NCBI RefSeq assembly: GCF_026341275.1
Contig: NZ_JAIFZO010000002.1
Location: forward strand, 4,928,118 to 4,992,117
Length of the DNA: 64,000 nucleotides
Source of the DNA: Streptomyces ortus
GTDB lineage: Bacteria > Actinomycetota > Actinomycetes > Streptomycetales > Streptomycetaceae
Reading direction: 5' to 3'
The translations under genes were made by a program, and so were the position numbers. This document shows positions 40,564-49,593 of the stretch, piece after piece. Positions within the stretch are counted from its first letter, which is position 1. Every line of letters begins with the position of its first letter. The notes below the pieces were generated by a model. It was not told where the DNA came from and did not search any database. It saw only the letters and a list, made by a program, of their open reading frames with translations.

Positions 40564-41939
40564 TGACCTTGTCCACTCAGTACGGGGGCGCCTCCCGGCC
40601 GGAGACGGGCGCGGACCCCGAGAAGGTGCTCGCACCGGTGCTGTCGGCCTTCTGGGACGAGGACAAGTCCTGGACGCTGGACACCTACCGGCGGCACGAC
40701 GGGTACGAGGGCCTGCGCAAGGCGCTCGCCATGTCACCGGACGACCTCATCGCCTATGTGAAGGAATCCGGACTGCGCGGCCGGGGCGGCGCGGGATTCC
40801 CGACGGGAATGAAATGGCAGTTCATTCCCCAGGGTGACGGAAAGCCTCACTATCTAGTTGTCAACGCCGACGAATCGGAGCCCGGGACCTGCAAGGACAT
40901 CCCGCTCCTCTTCGCGAACCCGCACAGCCTCATCGAGGGCATTGTGATCGCCTGTTACGCGATCCGGTCCTCGCACGCGTTCATCTATCTGCGGGGTGAA
41001 GTCGTCCCCGTACTGCGGCGGTTGCACGAGGCCGTGCGCGAGGCGTACGAGGCGGGCTACCTGGGAGAGAACATCCTGGGCAGCGGACTCGATCTCCAGC
41101 TCACCGTGCACGCGGGCGCGGGCGCGTACATCTGCGGTGAGGAGACCGCACTCCTCGACTCGCTCGAAGGCCGCCGTGGGCAGCCGCGACTCCGTCCCCC
41201 CTTCCCCGCGGTGGCGGGCCTTTACGCCTGCCCCACTGTGGTGAACAACGTCGAGTCGATCGCGTCGGTTCCCGCGATTCTCCACAAGGGCAAGGAATGG
41301 TTCCGCTCGATGGGCAGCGAGAAGTCCCCGGGCTTCACGCTCTACTCGCTCAGCGGCCACGTCACCAGCCCCGGCCAGTACGAGGCCCCGCTCGGCGTCA
41401 CCCTGCGGCAGCTCCTCGACATGAGCGGCGGCATCCGGGCCGGACACCGCCTCAAGTTCTGGACGCCGGGCGGCTCCTCGACCCCGATGTTCACCGACGA
41501 GCACCTCGACGTCCCCCTCGACTACGAGGGAGTGGGCGCCGCGGGTTCCATGCTCGGCACGAAGGCACTCCAGTGCTTCGACGAGACGACCTGTGTCGTA
41601 CGGGCCGTCACCCGGTGGACCGAGTTCTACGCCCACGAGTCCTGCGGCAAGTGCACCCCCTGCCGCGAAGGCACGTACTGGCTCGTGCAGTTGCTGCGCG
41701 ACATCGAGGCCGGCAAGGGCGTCATGTCCGACCTCGACAAGCTGAACGACATCGCCGACAACATCAACGGCAAGTCCTTCTGCGCCCTCGGCGACGGCGC
41801 CGCCTCACCGATCTTCTCCTCCCTCAAGTACTTCCGCGCGGAGTACGAGGAGCACATCACGGGCCGCGGCTGCCCCTTCGACCCCGCGAAGTCGACGGCC
41901 TGGGCCGACAAGGACAAGCACACGGAGGTGAACGCATGA
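40563..41939 (+). CDS. nuoF: NADH-quinone oxidoreductase subunit F
   Basis: The 458-residue NADH-binding 51-kDa subunit with FMN and the N3 cluster. GLRGRGGAGFPTGMKW (FMN/NADH glycine motif), NADESEPGTCKD, GAGAYICGEETALLDSLEG, and the [4Fe-4S] ligands SCGKCTPCREG with the fourth Cys in KSFCALGDGA are all present. ATG at 40563; a GTG one codon earlier is equally possible. Overlaps nuoG by ATGA. Confidence 0.95.
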   Translation: MTLSTQYGGASRPETGADPEKVLAPVLSAFWDEDKSWTLDTYRRHDGYEGLRKALAMSPDDLIAYVKESGLRGRGGAGFPTGMKWQFIPQGDGKPHYLVVNADESEPGTCKDIPLLFANPHSLIEGIVIACYAIRSSHAFIYLRGEVVPVLRRLHEAVREAYEAGYLGENILGSGLDLQLTVHAGAGAYICGEETALLDSLEGRRGQPRLRPPFPAVAGLYACPTVVNNVESIASVPAILHKGKEWFRSMGSEKSPGFTLYSLSGHVTSPGQYEAPLGVTLRQLLDMSGGIRAGHRLKFWTPGGSSTPMFTDEHLDVPLDYEGVGAAGSMLGTKALQCFDETTCVVRAVTRWTEFYAHESCGKCTPCREGTYWLVQLLRDIEAGKGVMSDLDKLNDIADNINGKSFCALGDGAASPIFSSLKYFRAEYEEHITGRGCPFDPAKSTAWADKDKHTEVNA

Positions 41940-44440
41940 CCGTGACCACGAGCGCTCCCTCCGGAGGCGGGGAAGCGGCGGTCCCGCCGGAGGACCTCGT
42001 CTCGCTGACCATCGACGGCGTGGAGATCAGCGTGCCCAAGGGCACCCTGGTCATCCGCGCCGCCGAACAGCTCGGCATCGAGATCCCCCGCTTCTGCGAC
42101 CACCCCCTCCTCGACCCGGCCGGCGCCTGCCGCCAGTGCATCGTCGAGGTCGAGGGCCAGCGCAAGCCCATGGCTTCCTGCACGATCACCTGCACGGACG
42201 GGATGGTCGTCAAGACGCATCTCACCTCTCCTGTCGCCGAGAAGGCCCAGAAGGGTGTGATGGAGCTGCTGCTCATCAACCACCCGCTGGACTGCCCCGT
42301 CTGCGACAAGGGCGGCGAGTGCCCGCTGCAGAACCAGGCCATGTCGCACGGCGACTCCGAGTCGCGCTTCGAAGGAAAGAAGCGGACCTACGAGAAGCCC
42401 GTCCCGATCTCCACCCAGGTACTGCTCGACCGCGAGCGGTGCGTGCTGTGCGCCCGCTGCACCCGGTTCTCCAACCAGGTCGCGGGCGACCCCATGATCG
42501 AACTGATCGAGCGGGGCGCGCTCCAGCAGGTCGGCACCGGCGAGGGCGACCCCTTCGAGTCGTACTTCTCCGGGAACACCATCCAGATCTGCCCGGTCGG
42601 CGCGCTCACCTCGGCGGCGTACCGATTCCGCTCGCGCCCCTTCGACCTCGTCTCCTCGCCCTCGGTGTGCGAGCACTGCTCCGGCGGCTGCGCGACCCGC
42701 ACCGACCACCGGCGCGGCAAGGTCATGCGGCGCGTCGCGGCCGACGACCCCGAGGTCAACGAGGAGTGGATCTGCGACAAGGGGCGGTTCGGCTTCCGGT
42801 ACGCGCAGCAGCGGGACCGGCTGACGACGCCCCTGGTACGCGGCGAATCCGGTGAGCTGGAGCCCGCCTCCTGGCCCGAGGCGCTGGAAGCGGCGGCCAG
42901 GGGACTTCTCGCGGCCCGCTCCCGGGCCGGCGTCCTCACCGGCGGCCGGCTGACCGTCGAGGACTCCTACGCGTACAGCAAGTTCGCGCGCGTGGCCCTC
43001 GACACGAACGACATCGACTTCCGCGCGCGCGTGCACAGCGCCGAGGAGGCCGACTTCCTGGCCGCCCGCGTCGCGGGCCGCGGCCGGGACCTCGACGGTA
43101 CGGGGGTCACGTACACGGCGCTGGAGAAGGCGCCCGCGGTGCTGCTCGCCGGATTCGAGTCCGAGGAGGAGGCGCCCGGCGTCTTCCTGCGGCTGCGCAA
43201 GGCGTGGCGCGGACACGGACAGCGGACCTTCTCGCTGGCCACGCACGCGACCCGGGGCCTGGAGAAGGCGGGCGGCACGCTGCTGTCGGCCGCTCCCGGC
43301 ACCGAGACCGCCTGGCTGGACGCGCTCGCCTCCGGCGCCGGCCTGGAGGACGACGGGGCGAAGGCCGCCGAGGCACTGCGCCTGCCGGGCGCCGTGATCG
43401 TCGTCGGTGAACGGCTGGCCTCCGTGGCGGGCGGGCTCACCGCCGCCGTACGGGCCGCCACCGCCACCGGCGCCCAACTGGTGTGGATCCCGCGCAGGGC
43501 GGGGGAACGCGGCGCGATCGAGGCGGGGGCGATGCCCTCGCTGCTGCCCGGCGGACGCCCGGCCACCGACCCGCGCGCGCGGGACGAGATCACCCAGGCC
43601 TGGCGGATCGCCGCCCTTCCGCACCGGCACGGCCGCGACACCGGACAGATCATCGAGGCCGCCGCCACCGGCGAACTCTCCGCGCTCGTCGTGGCGGGCG
43701 TCGAGGCCGCCGACCTCCCCGACCCCACGCGTGCGCGTACGGCACTGTCCGAAGTGGGCTTCCTGGTCTCGCTGGAGCTGCGGCCCAGTGAGATCACCGA
43801 GCACGCGGACGTCGTGTTCCCGGTCGCCGCGGTCGCCGAGAAGGCGGGCACCTTCCTCAACTGGGAAGGCCGGGCACGCCTCTTCGAGGCCGCTCTCAAG
43901 CCCGACCAGATGACCCGCCGGGTGGCGCCCACCGACGCGCGCGTCCTGCAGATGCTGGCCGACGCCATGGACGTACACCTGGGGCTGCCCGACCTGCGGA
44001 CCGTGCGCGCCGAGCTGGACCGGCTCGGTGGCTGGGACGGGCCGCGGGCCGCCGAACCCGTGGAGATCGCGGCCCGCTCGCCGCGGCCCGCCGCCGGGGA
44101 GGCCGTGCTCGCCGGGCACCGGCTGCTGCTCGACCAAGGGCGCCTCCAAGAGGGCGACGAGGCGCTCGCCGGGACCCGGCACGCCGCCCACGCGCGCGTG
44201 TCGCCCGCCACGGCCGCCGAGGCGGGCGTCAAGGACGGCGACACGCTGGCCGTGAGCGGCCCCTCGGGAGCGGTCGAACTCCCGCTGCTGATCACGCAGA
44301 TGCCCGACCGGGTGGTCTGGCTCCCGCTGAACTCCGCCGGGGGAGGCGTCGCCTCCGACACGGGCGCGGCCCCCGGCGCACTCGTCCGCATCGGACCGGC
44401 GACGCTCGCCGGCGAGGCCCCCAAGGAGGTGGAGGCATGA
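41936..44440 (+). CDS. nuoG: NADH-quinone oxidoreductase subunit G
   Basis: An 834-residue 75-kDa-type subunit. N-terminal [2Fe-2S] domain (FCDHPLLDPAGACRQCIVEV), then HPLDCPVCDKGGECPLQ (His/Cys ligands of N5) and CVLCARCTRFSNQ with CPVGAL (N4). The next motif, CEHCSGGCATRTD, begins the molybdopterin-oxidoreductase-like domain, and its Cys residues could bind the extra N7 cluster. The C-terminal domain is a non-catalytic molybdopterin fold. Overlaps nuoF and nuoH by 4 bp each. Confidence 0.94.
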   Translation: MTVTTSAPSGGGEAAVPPEDLVSLTIDGVEISVPKGTLVIRAAEQLGIEIPRFCDHPLLDPAGACRQCIVEVEGQRKPMASCTITCTDGMVVKTHLTSPVAEKAQKGVMELLLINHPLDCPVCDKGGECPLQNQAMSHGDSESRFEGKKRTYEKPVPISTQVLLDRERCVLCARCTRFSNQVAGDPMIELIERGALQQVGTGEGDPFESYFSGNTIQICPVGALTSAAYRFRSRPFDLVSSPSVCEHCSGGCATRTDHRRGKVMRRVAADDPEVNEEWICDKGRFGFRYAQQRDRLTTPLVRGESGELEPASWPEALEAAARGLLAARSRAGVLTGGRLTVEDSYAYSKFARVALDTNDIDFRARVHSAEEADFLAARVAGRGRDLDGTGVTYTALEKAPAVLLAGFESEEEAPGVFLRLRKAWRGHGQRTFSLATHATRGLEKAGGTLLSAAPGTETAWLDALASGAGLEDDGAKAAEALRLPGAVIVVGERLASVAGGLTAAVRAATATGAQLVWIPRRAGERGAIEAGAMPSLLPGGRPATDPRARDEITQAWRIAALPHRHGRDTGQIIEAAATGELSALVVAGVEAADLPDPTRARTALSEVGFLVSLELRPSEITEHADVVFPVAAVAEKAGTFLNWEGRARLFEAALKPDQMTRRVAPTDARVLQMLADAMDVHLGLPDLRTVRAELDRLGGWDGPRAAEPVEIAARSPRPAAGEAVLAGHRLLLDQGRLQEGDEALAGTRHAAHARVSPATAAEAGVKDGDTLAVSGPSGAVELPLLITQMPDRVVWLPLNSAGGGVASDTGAAPGALVRIGPATLAGEAPKEVEA

Positions 44441-45834
44441 CCCCGAACCTCACCGCGCCGGTCTACCTGGCCGCGGAGGACCTCTCCGTGTTCGGCCGGG
44501 ACGTGTGGTGGCTGGTCGTCATCAAGGCGGTCTTCTGCTTCGCCTTCCTGATGCTCACCGTGCTCTTCTCCATCGTGTGGGAGCGCAAGGTCGTCGCCTG
44601 GATGCAGCTGCGCATCGGCCCCAACCGGCACGGCCCCTGGGGCATGCTCCAGTCGCTCGCCGACGGCATCAAGCTGATGCTCAAGGAAGACCTGATCGTC
44701 AAGCGCGCGGACAAGGTCGTCTACGTCCTCGCGCCGATCGTGGCGGCCATCCCGGCCTTCATGGCGATCGCCGTGATCCCCTTCGGGCCGGCCGGCAACG
44801 AGATCTCGATCTTCGGCCAGCGCACCACGATGCAGCTCACCGACCTGCCGATCGCGATGCTCTACATCCTCGCGGTCGCCTCGGTGGGCATCTACGGCAT
44901 CGTGCTCGCGGGCTGGTCCTCCGGGTCGACGTATCCGCTGCTCGGCGGCCTGCGCTCGTGCGCGCAGATGATCTCCTACGAGATCGCCATGGGCGCCGCG
45001 TTCGCGTCGGTGTTCCTGTACTCCGGCTCGATGTCCACCTCGGAGATCGTGGCCCAGCAGGAGGACCGCTGGTTCGTGGTCCTGCTGCCGGTGTCGTTCC
45101 TGATCTACATCGTGACGATGGTCGGCGAGACCAACCGCGCCCCCTTCGACATGCCGGAGTCCGAGGGCGACCTGGTCGGCGGCTTCAACACCGAGTACTC
45201 GTCCATCAAGTTCGCGCTCTTCATGCTCGCCGAGTACGTGAACATGGTGACCGTCTCGGCGGTCTCCGTGACGCTCTTCCTGGGCGGCTGGCGGGCCCCC
45301 TGGCCGATCAGCACCTTCTGGGAGGGCGCCAACCACGGCTGGTGGCCGATGCTGTGGTTCGTCATCAAGGTGCAGCTGCTGCTGTTCTTCTTCATCTGGC
45401 TGCGCGGCACGCTGCCCCGCGTCCGCTACGACCAGCTGATGAAGCTCGGCTGGAAGGTCCTGATCCCGGTCTCCGTGGTCTGGCTGATGCTCGTGGCGAC
45501 CGTACGGACCCTGCGCAACGAGAACTACGACTTCGCCGACATCGCCCTGTACGTGGGCGGCGGCGTCCTCGTCCTGCTGCTGCTCTCGTTCGTCGCCGAC
45601 ATGTTCCGCGAACGCAAGGACGCCGAGAGCGCCCGCCAGGAGCTGGACGAAAGCGCCGCCTTCGACCCGATGGCGGGCGGATATCCCGTGCCGCCGCTGC
45701 CCGGACAGGAGTTGCCGCCGGTGCCCAGGCGCCGCCCGCGCCGGGAGCGGGAGTTGATTGTCAGTGGTGGCGTGAATACTGACAGTGACGGATCCGATGG
45801 ACCTCGTGACGGAAAGGAGGCGTCCGATGGCTGA
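44437..45834 (+). CDS. nuoH: NADH-quinone oxidoreductase subunit H
   Basis: A 465-residue membrane subunit with eight or nine helices, bridging the quinone site and the pump. Signatures QLRIGPNRHGPWGMLQSLAD and ETNRAPFDMPESEGDLVGGF are present. After the last helix a ~75-residue cytoplasmic tail (PVPPLPGQELPPVPRRRPRR ...) extends it beyond most bacterial NuoH. The tail contains the ribosome site of nuoI and overlaps nuoI by 8 bp. Confidence 0.94.
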   Translation: MTPNLTAPVYLAAEDLSVFGRDVWWLVVIKAVFCFAFLMLTVLFSIVWERKVVAWMQLRIGPNRHGPWGMLQSLADGIKLMLKEDLIVKRADKVVYVLAPIVAAIPAFMAIAVIPFGPAGNEISIFGQRTTMQLTDLPIAMLYILAVASVGIYGIVLAGWSSGSTYPLLGGLRSCAQMISYEIAMGAAFASVFLYSGSMSTSEIVAQQEDRWFVVLLPVSFLIYIVTMVGETNRAPFDMPESEGDLVGGFNTEYSSIKFALFMLAEYVNMVTVSAVSVTLFLGGWRAPWPISTFWEGANHGWWPMLWFVIKVQLLLFFFIWLRGTLPRVRYDQLMKLGWKVLIPVSVVWLMLVATVRTLRNENYDFADIALYVGGGVLVLLLLSFVADMFRERKDAESARQELDESAAFDPMAGGYPVPPLPGQELPPVPRRRPRRERELIVSGGVNTDSDGSDGPRDGKEASDG

Positions 45835-46468
45835 TGAGCAGAAGGAGACCAAACCCGGTTTCCAGAATCCCGTCGCAGGCTTCGGCGTGACCTTCAAGGC
45901 CATGTTCAAGAAGCGGCTGACCGAGCAGTATCCGGAGCAGCAGAAGACCACCGCACCGCGCTTCCACGGCCGGCACCAGCTCAACCGGCATCCGGACGGC
46001 CTGGAGAAGTGCGTCGGCTGCGAGCTGTGCGCCTGGGCGTGTCCCGCCGACGCCATCTATGTGGAGGGCGCGGACAACACCGAGGAGGAGCGCTACTCCC
46101 CGGGTGAGCGGTACGGACGCGTCTACCAGATCAACTACGCCCGCTGCATCCTGTGCGGCCTGTGCATCGAGGCGTGCCCCACGCGCGCGCTGACGATGAC
46201 CAACGAGTTCGAGCTGGCCGACAGCAGCCGCGCCAACCTCATCTACACCAAGGAGCAGCTGCTCGCCGGTCTGGAGGAGGGCATGGTCGAGTCGCCGCAC
46301 TCGATCTTCCCGGGCACGGACGAGCAGGACTACTACCGGGGGCTGGTGACGGAGGCCGCGCCGGGCACGGTGCCGCAGGTCGCCGTCTCCAAGGGCGAGG
46401 TCCCGCAGGAGGGCGAGTCCACCTTCGGTCCGGACGAACCCGCCTCGGAGCAGGTGATCGGCCGATGA
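45827..46468 (+). CDS. nuoI: NADH-quinone oxidoreductase subunit I
   Basis: A 213-residue ferredoxin-type subunit with two [4Fe-4S] motifs: CVGCELCAWACPADAIYV and CILCGLCIEACPTRALTM (clusters N6a and N6b). ATG 45827 is chosen because the ideal ribosome site AAAGGAGG is 6 nt upstream; an upstream in-frame ATG at 45785 lacks one. Overlaps nuoJ by ATGA. Confidence 0.94.
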   Translation: MADEQKETKPGFQNPVAGFGVTFKAMFKKRLTEQYPEQQKTTAPRFHGRHQLNRHPDGLEKCVGCELCAWACPADAIYVEGADNTEEERYSPGERYGRVYQINYARCILCGLCIEACPTRALTMTNEFELADSSRANLIYTKEQLLAGLEEGMVESPHSIFPGTDEQDYYRGLVTEAAPGTVPQVAVSKGEVPQEGESTFGPDEPASEQVIGR

Positions 46469-47331
46469 CCGCCCACCTGGCCGCGCACTCCGGCTCGCTG
46501 GCCGCCGACGCCACGACCTCGCTGGCGGCCTACTCGACCTCCACGGGCGAGGCCGTCCAGTTCTGGATCCTCGGGACCGTCGCCGTGATCGGCGCCCTGT
46601 GCACCGTCCTCATGAAGAAGTCCGTGCACAGCGCGCTCTGCCTCGCCGGCACCATGATCATCCTGGCGGTGTTCTACCTCGCCAACGGCGCCTACTTCCT
46701 GGGCATCGTGCAGGTCGTCGTCTACACCGGCGCGATCATGATGCTGTTCCTCTTCGTGGTCATGCTCGTCGGTGTCACCGCGGCGGACTCCCTGAAGGAG
46801 ACCATCAAGGGCCAGCGCTGGCTGGCCCTGCTGTGCGGTCTCGGCTTCGGCATCCTGCTGTGCGCGGGCATCGGCAACGCGTCGCTGAGCGAGTTCGAGG
46901 GACTGGCCCAGGCCAACGCCGGCGGCAACGTGGAGGGCCTGGCCGCCCTCATCTTCACGAAGTACGTCTTCGCCTTCGAGATCACCGGCGCCCTGCTCAT
47001 CACGGCCGCCGTCGGCGCCATGGTGCTCACCCACCGCGAGCGCACCGAGCGGGCCAAGACCCAGCGCGAGATGGCCGAGGAGCGCGTACGGGCGAACAAG
47101 CAGCTCCCGCCGCTGCCCGCACCCGGCGTGTACGCCCGGCACAACGCGGTGGACATCGCCGGTCTCCTCCCGGACGGCACCCCGTCCGAACTGACCGTCA
47201 TCAGCACGCTGCGCGAGCGCGGCCAGATCCGCGATGTGTCGGACCAGGCCATCAAGGACCTCAAGGCGCTCGAACAGCGCTCCGGGGAGCGGCTCGGCCG
47301 CGAAGGCCGCGAAGAGGAGGCCGCGAAGTGA
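46465..47331 (+). CDS. nuoJ: NADH-quinone oxidoreductase subunit J
   Basis: A 288-residue membrane subunit. Five helices in the first ~200 residues include VQVVVYTGAIMMLFLFVVML, the conserved third helix. The C-terminal ~90 residues are a charged cytoplasmic extension (HRERTERAKTQREMAEERVR; ERSGERLGREGREEEAAK) longer than in E. coli NuoJ. Overlaps nuoK by GTGA. Confidence 0.92.
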   Translation: MTAHLAAHSGSLAADATTSLAAYSTSTGEAVQFWILGTVAVIGALCTVLMKKSVHSALCLAGTMIILAVFYLANGAYFLGIVQVVVYTGAIMMLFLFVVMLVGVTAADSLKETIKGQRWLALLCGLGFGILLCAGIGNASLSEFEGLAQANAGGNVEGLAALIFTKYVFAFEITGALLITAAVGAMVLTHRERTERAKTQREMAEERVRANKQLPPLPAPGVYARHNAVDIAGLLPDGTPSELTVISTLRERGQIRDVSDQAIKDLKALEQRSGERLGREGREEEAAK

Positions 47332-47627
47332 ACCCCGTCAACTATCTGTATCTTGCCGCCCTGTTGTTCACGATCGGCGCCTCGGGCGTCCTGATCAGGC
47401 GGAACGCGATCGTGGTGTTCATGTGCATCGAGCTGATGCTCAACGCCTGCAACCTCGCGTTCGTCGCCTTCTCCCGGATGCACGGCAATCTCGACGGCCA
47501 GATCATCGCCTTCTTCACGATGGTCGTCGCCGCCGCGGAGGTCGTGGTCGGGCTCGCGATCATCGTGTCGCTGTTCCGTTCCCGCCACTCGGCCTCGGTC
47601 GACGACGCCAGCCTGATGAAGCTGTAA
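47328..47627 (+). CDS. nuoK: NADH-quinone oxidoreductase subunit K
   Basis: A 99-residue three-helix MrpC-like subunit. The second-helix glutamate essential for pumping is in VVFMCIELMLNACNLAFVAF, and a second one in MVVAAAEVVVGLAIIVSLFR. GTG start overlapping nuoJ. 14 bp separate it from nuoL. Confidence 0.94.
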   Translation: MNPVNYLYLAALLFTIGASGVLIRRNAIVVFMCIELMLNACNLAFVAFSRMHGNLDGQIIAFFTMVVAAAEVVVGLAIIVSLFRSRHSASVDDASLMKL

Positions 47628-47641
47628 GGGGTCGCTGAATC

Positions 47642-49588
47642 GTGGACAACTTGATTGCGCTGCTTGTCGCGGCGCCTCTGCTCGGAGCGGCCGTACTGCT
47701 GTGCGGCGGCAGGCGGCTCGATGCCGTCGGCCACTGGATCGGCACGGTCCTCGCGTCCGCGTCCTTCGTGATCGGCGCGATCCTCTTCGCCGACATGCTG
47801 GGCAAGGACGAGGAGCACCGGGCCATCGGGCAGCACCTGTTCAGCTGGATCCCCGTCGAGGGCTTCCAGGCGGACATCGCCTTCCAGCTCGACCAGCTGT
47901 CGATGACGTTCGTGCTGCTGATCACCGGCGTCGGCTCACTCATCCACGTGTACTCGATCGGGTACATGGAGCACGACGAGCGCCGCCGCCGCTTCTTCGG
48001 CTATCTGAACCTGTTCCTCGCGGCGATGCTGCTGCTCGTCCTCGCCGACAACTACCTGCTGCTGTACGTCGGCTGGGAGGGCGTGGGCCTCGCCTCGTAC
48101 CTGCTCATCGGCTTCTGGCAGCACAAGCCCAGTGCCGCGACCGCCGCGAAGAAGGCCTTCCTGGTCAACCGCGTCGGCGACATGGGCCTGTCGATCGCCA
48201 TCATGCTGATGTTCACCACCTTCGGGACCTTCGCCTTCGGGCCGGTCCTGGAGGCCACCGGTGAGACGGGTGAGGGCAAGCTCACGGCCATCGGCCTGAT
48301 GCTGCTGCTCGCCGCGTGCGGCAAGTCCGCCCAGGTACCGCTGCAGTCCTGGCTCGGGGACGCGATGGAGGGCCCGACCCCGGTCTCGGCCCTCATCCAC
48401 GCCGCGACCATGGTGACCGCGGGCGTGTACCTGATCGTCCGTTCCGGGGAGATCTTCAACGCCGCCCCGGACGCCCAGCTCGTCACCACCGTCGTCGGAG
48501 CGGTCACGCTGCTCTTCGGTGCGATCGTCGGTTGCGCCAAGGACGACATCAAGAAGGCGCTCGCCGGTTCGACCATGTCGCAGATCGGCTACATGATCCT
48601 CGCGGCGGGCCTCGGCCCGATCGGTTACGTCTTCGCGATCATGCACCTGGTGACGCACGGCTTCTTCAAGGCCGGGCTCTTCCTCGGCGCCGGTTCGGTC
48701 ATGCACGGCATGAACGACGAGGTCGACATGAGGAAGTACGGCGGCCTGCGCAAGCACATGCCGGTCACCTTCGTGACGTTCGGACTCGGCTACCTCGCCA
48801 TCATCGGCTTCCCGGGCCTGTCCGGCTTCTTCTCCAAGGACAAGATCATCGAGGCCGCCTTCGCCAAGGGCGGCACCGAGGGCTGGATCCTCGGCGGCGT
48901 GGCCCTGCTGGGCGCGGCCATCACCGCGTTCTACATGACGCGCGTGATGCTGCTGACGTTCTTCGGAGAGGAGCGCTGGCGGAACAGGCCCACCGCTTCC
49001 CCGGCCGAGTCGGACGTGGAGCCGGCCGCCGAGAACCAGGGCGCACACGCCGAACCGCACCCGCACGAGTCGCCGAAGTCCATGACGATCCCCATGATCG
49101 TGCTGGCCTTCGGGTCGGTCTTCGCGGGCGGCTTCTTCGGCATCGGCGACCGCTTCCTGCACTGGCTGGAGCCCGTCACCGAGCACGCGCACGGACACCC
49201 GCCGATCGGCGCGACCACCGTCACCCTCTCCACGATGGTCGTGCTCGTCATCGGCGTCGGCCTCGCCTGGCTCCAGTACGGGCGCCGTCCCGTCCCGGTC
49301 GTCGCCCCGCGCGGCTCCCTGCTCACCAGGGCCGCCCGGCGCGACCTCCTCCAGGACGACTTCAACCACGTCGTCCTGGTGCGCGGCGGCGAGCACCTCA
49401 CGCGCTCGCTGGTGTACGTCGACCACACCCTGGTCGACGGGGTCGTCAACGGCACGGCGGCCTCGATGGGCGGTCTGTCCGGACGGCTCCGCAAGCTGCA
49501 GAACGGCTACGCGCGCTCGTACGCCGTCTCGATGTTCGGCGGTGCGGCGATCCTCATCGCCGCGACCCTGCTGATGAGGGCGGTCTGA
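47642..49588 (+). CDS. nuoL: NADH-quinone oxidoreductase subunit L (antiporter-like)
   Basis: A 648-residue Mrp-antiporter-like subunit with about 16 helices and the long lateral helix near the C-terminus. Key proton-channel residues are in LYVGWEGVGLASYLLIGFW (conserved Glu), SAATAAKKAFLVNRVGD (Lys) and IHAATMVTAGVYLIVR. GTG start. A His/Glu-rich cytoplasmic segment (NQGAHAEPHPHESPKS) interrupts the later helices. Last of the three pump modules at the distal end of complex I. Confidence 0.94.
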   Translation: MDNLIALLVAAPLLGAAVLLCGGRRLDAVGHWIGTVLASASFVIGAILFADMLGKDEEHRAIGQHLFSWIPVEGFQADIAFQLDQLSMTFVLLITGVGSLIHVYSIGYMEHDERRRRFFGYLNLFLAAMLLLVLADNYLLLYVGWEGVGLASYLLIGFWQHKPSAATAAKKAFLVNRVGDMGLSIAIMLMFTTFGTFAFGPVLEATGETGEGKLTAIGLMLLLAACGKSAQVPLQSWLGDAMEGPTPVSALIHAATMVTAGVYLIVRSGEIFNAAPDAQLVTTVVGAVTLLFGAIVGCAKDDIKKALAGSTMSQIGYMILAAGLGPIGYVFAIMHLVTHGFFKAGLFLGAGSVMHGMNDEVDMRKYGGLRKHMPVTFVTFGLGYLAIIGFPGLSGFFSKDKIIEAAFAKGGTEGWILGGVALLGAAITAFYMTRVMLLTFFGEERWRNRPTASPAESDVEPAAENQGAHAEPHPHESPKSMTIPMIVLAFGSVFAGGFFGIGDRFLHWLEPVTEHAHGHPPIGATTVTLSTMVVLVIGVGLAWLQYGRRPVPVVAPRGSLLTRAARRDLLQDDFNHVVLVRGGEHLTRSLVYVDHTLVDGVVNGTAASMGGLSGRLRKLQNGYARSYAVSMFGGAAILIAATLLMRAV

Positions 49589-49593
49589 TACCG

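Noticed and set aside
42967..46056. 1029-codon open frame on the minus strand
   Set aside because: Lies opposite nuoG, nuoH and nuoI, which have all their conserved motifs.
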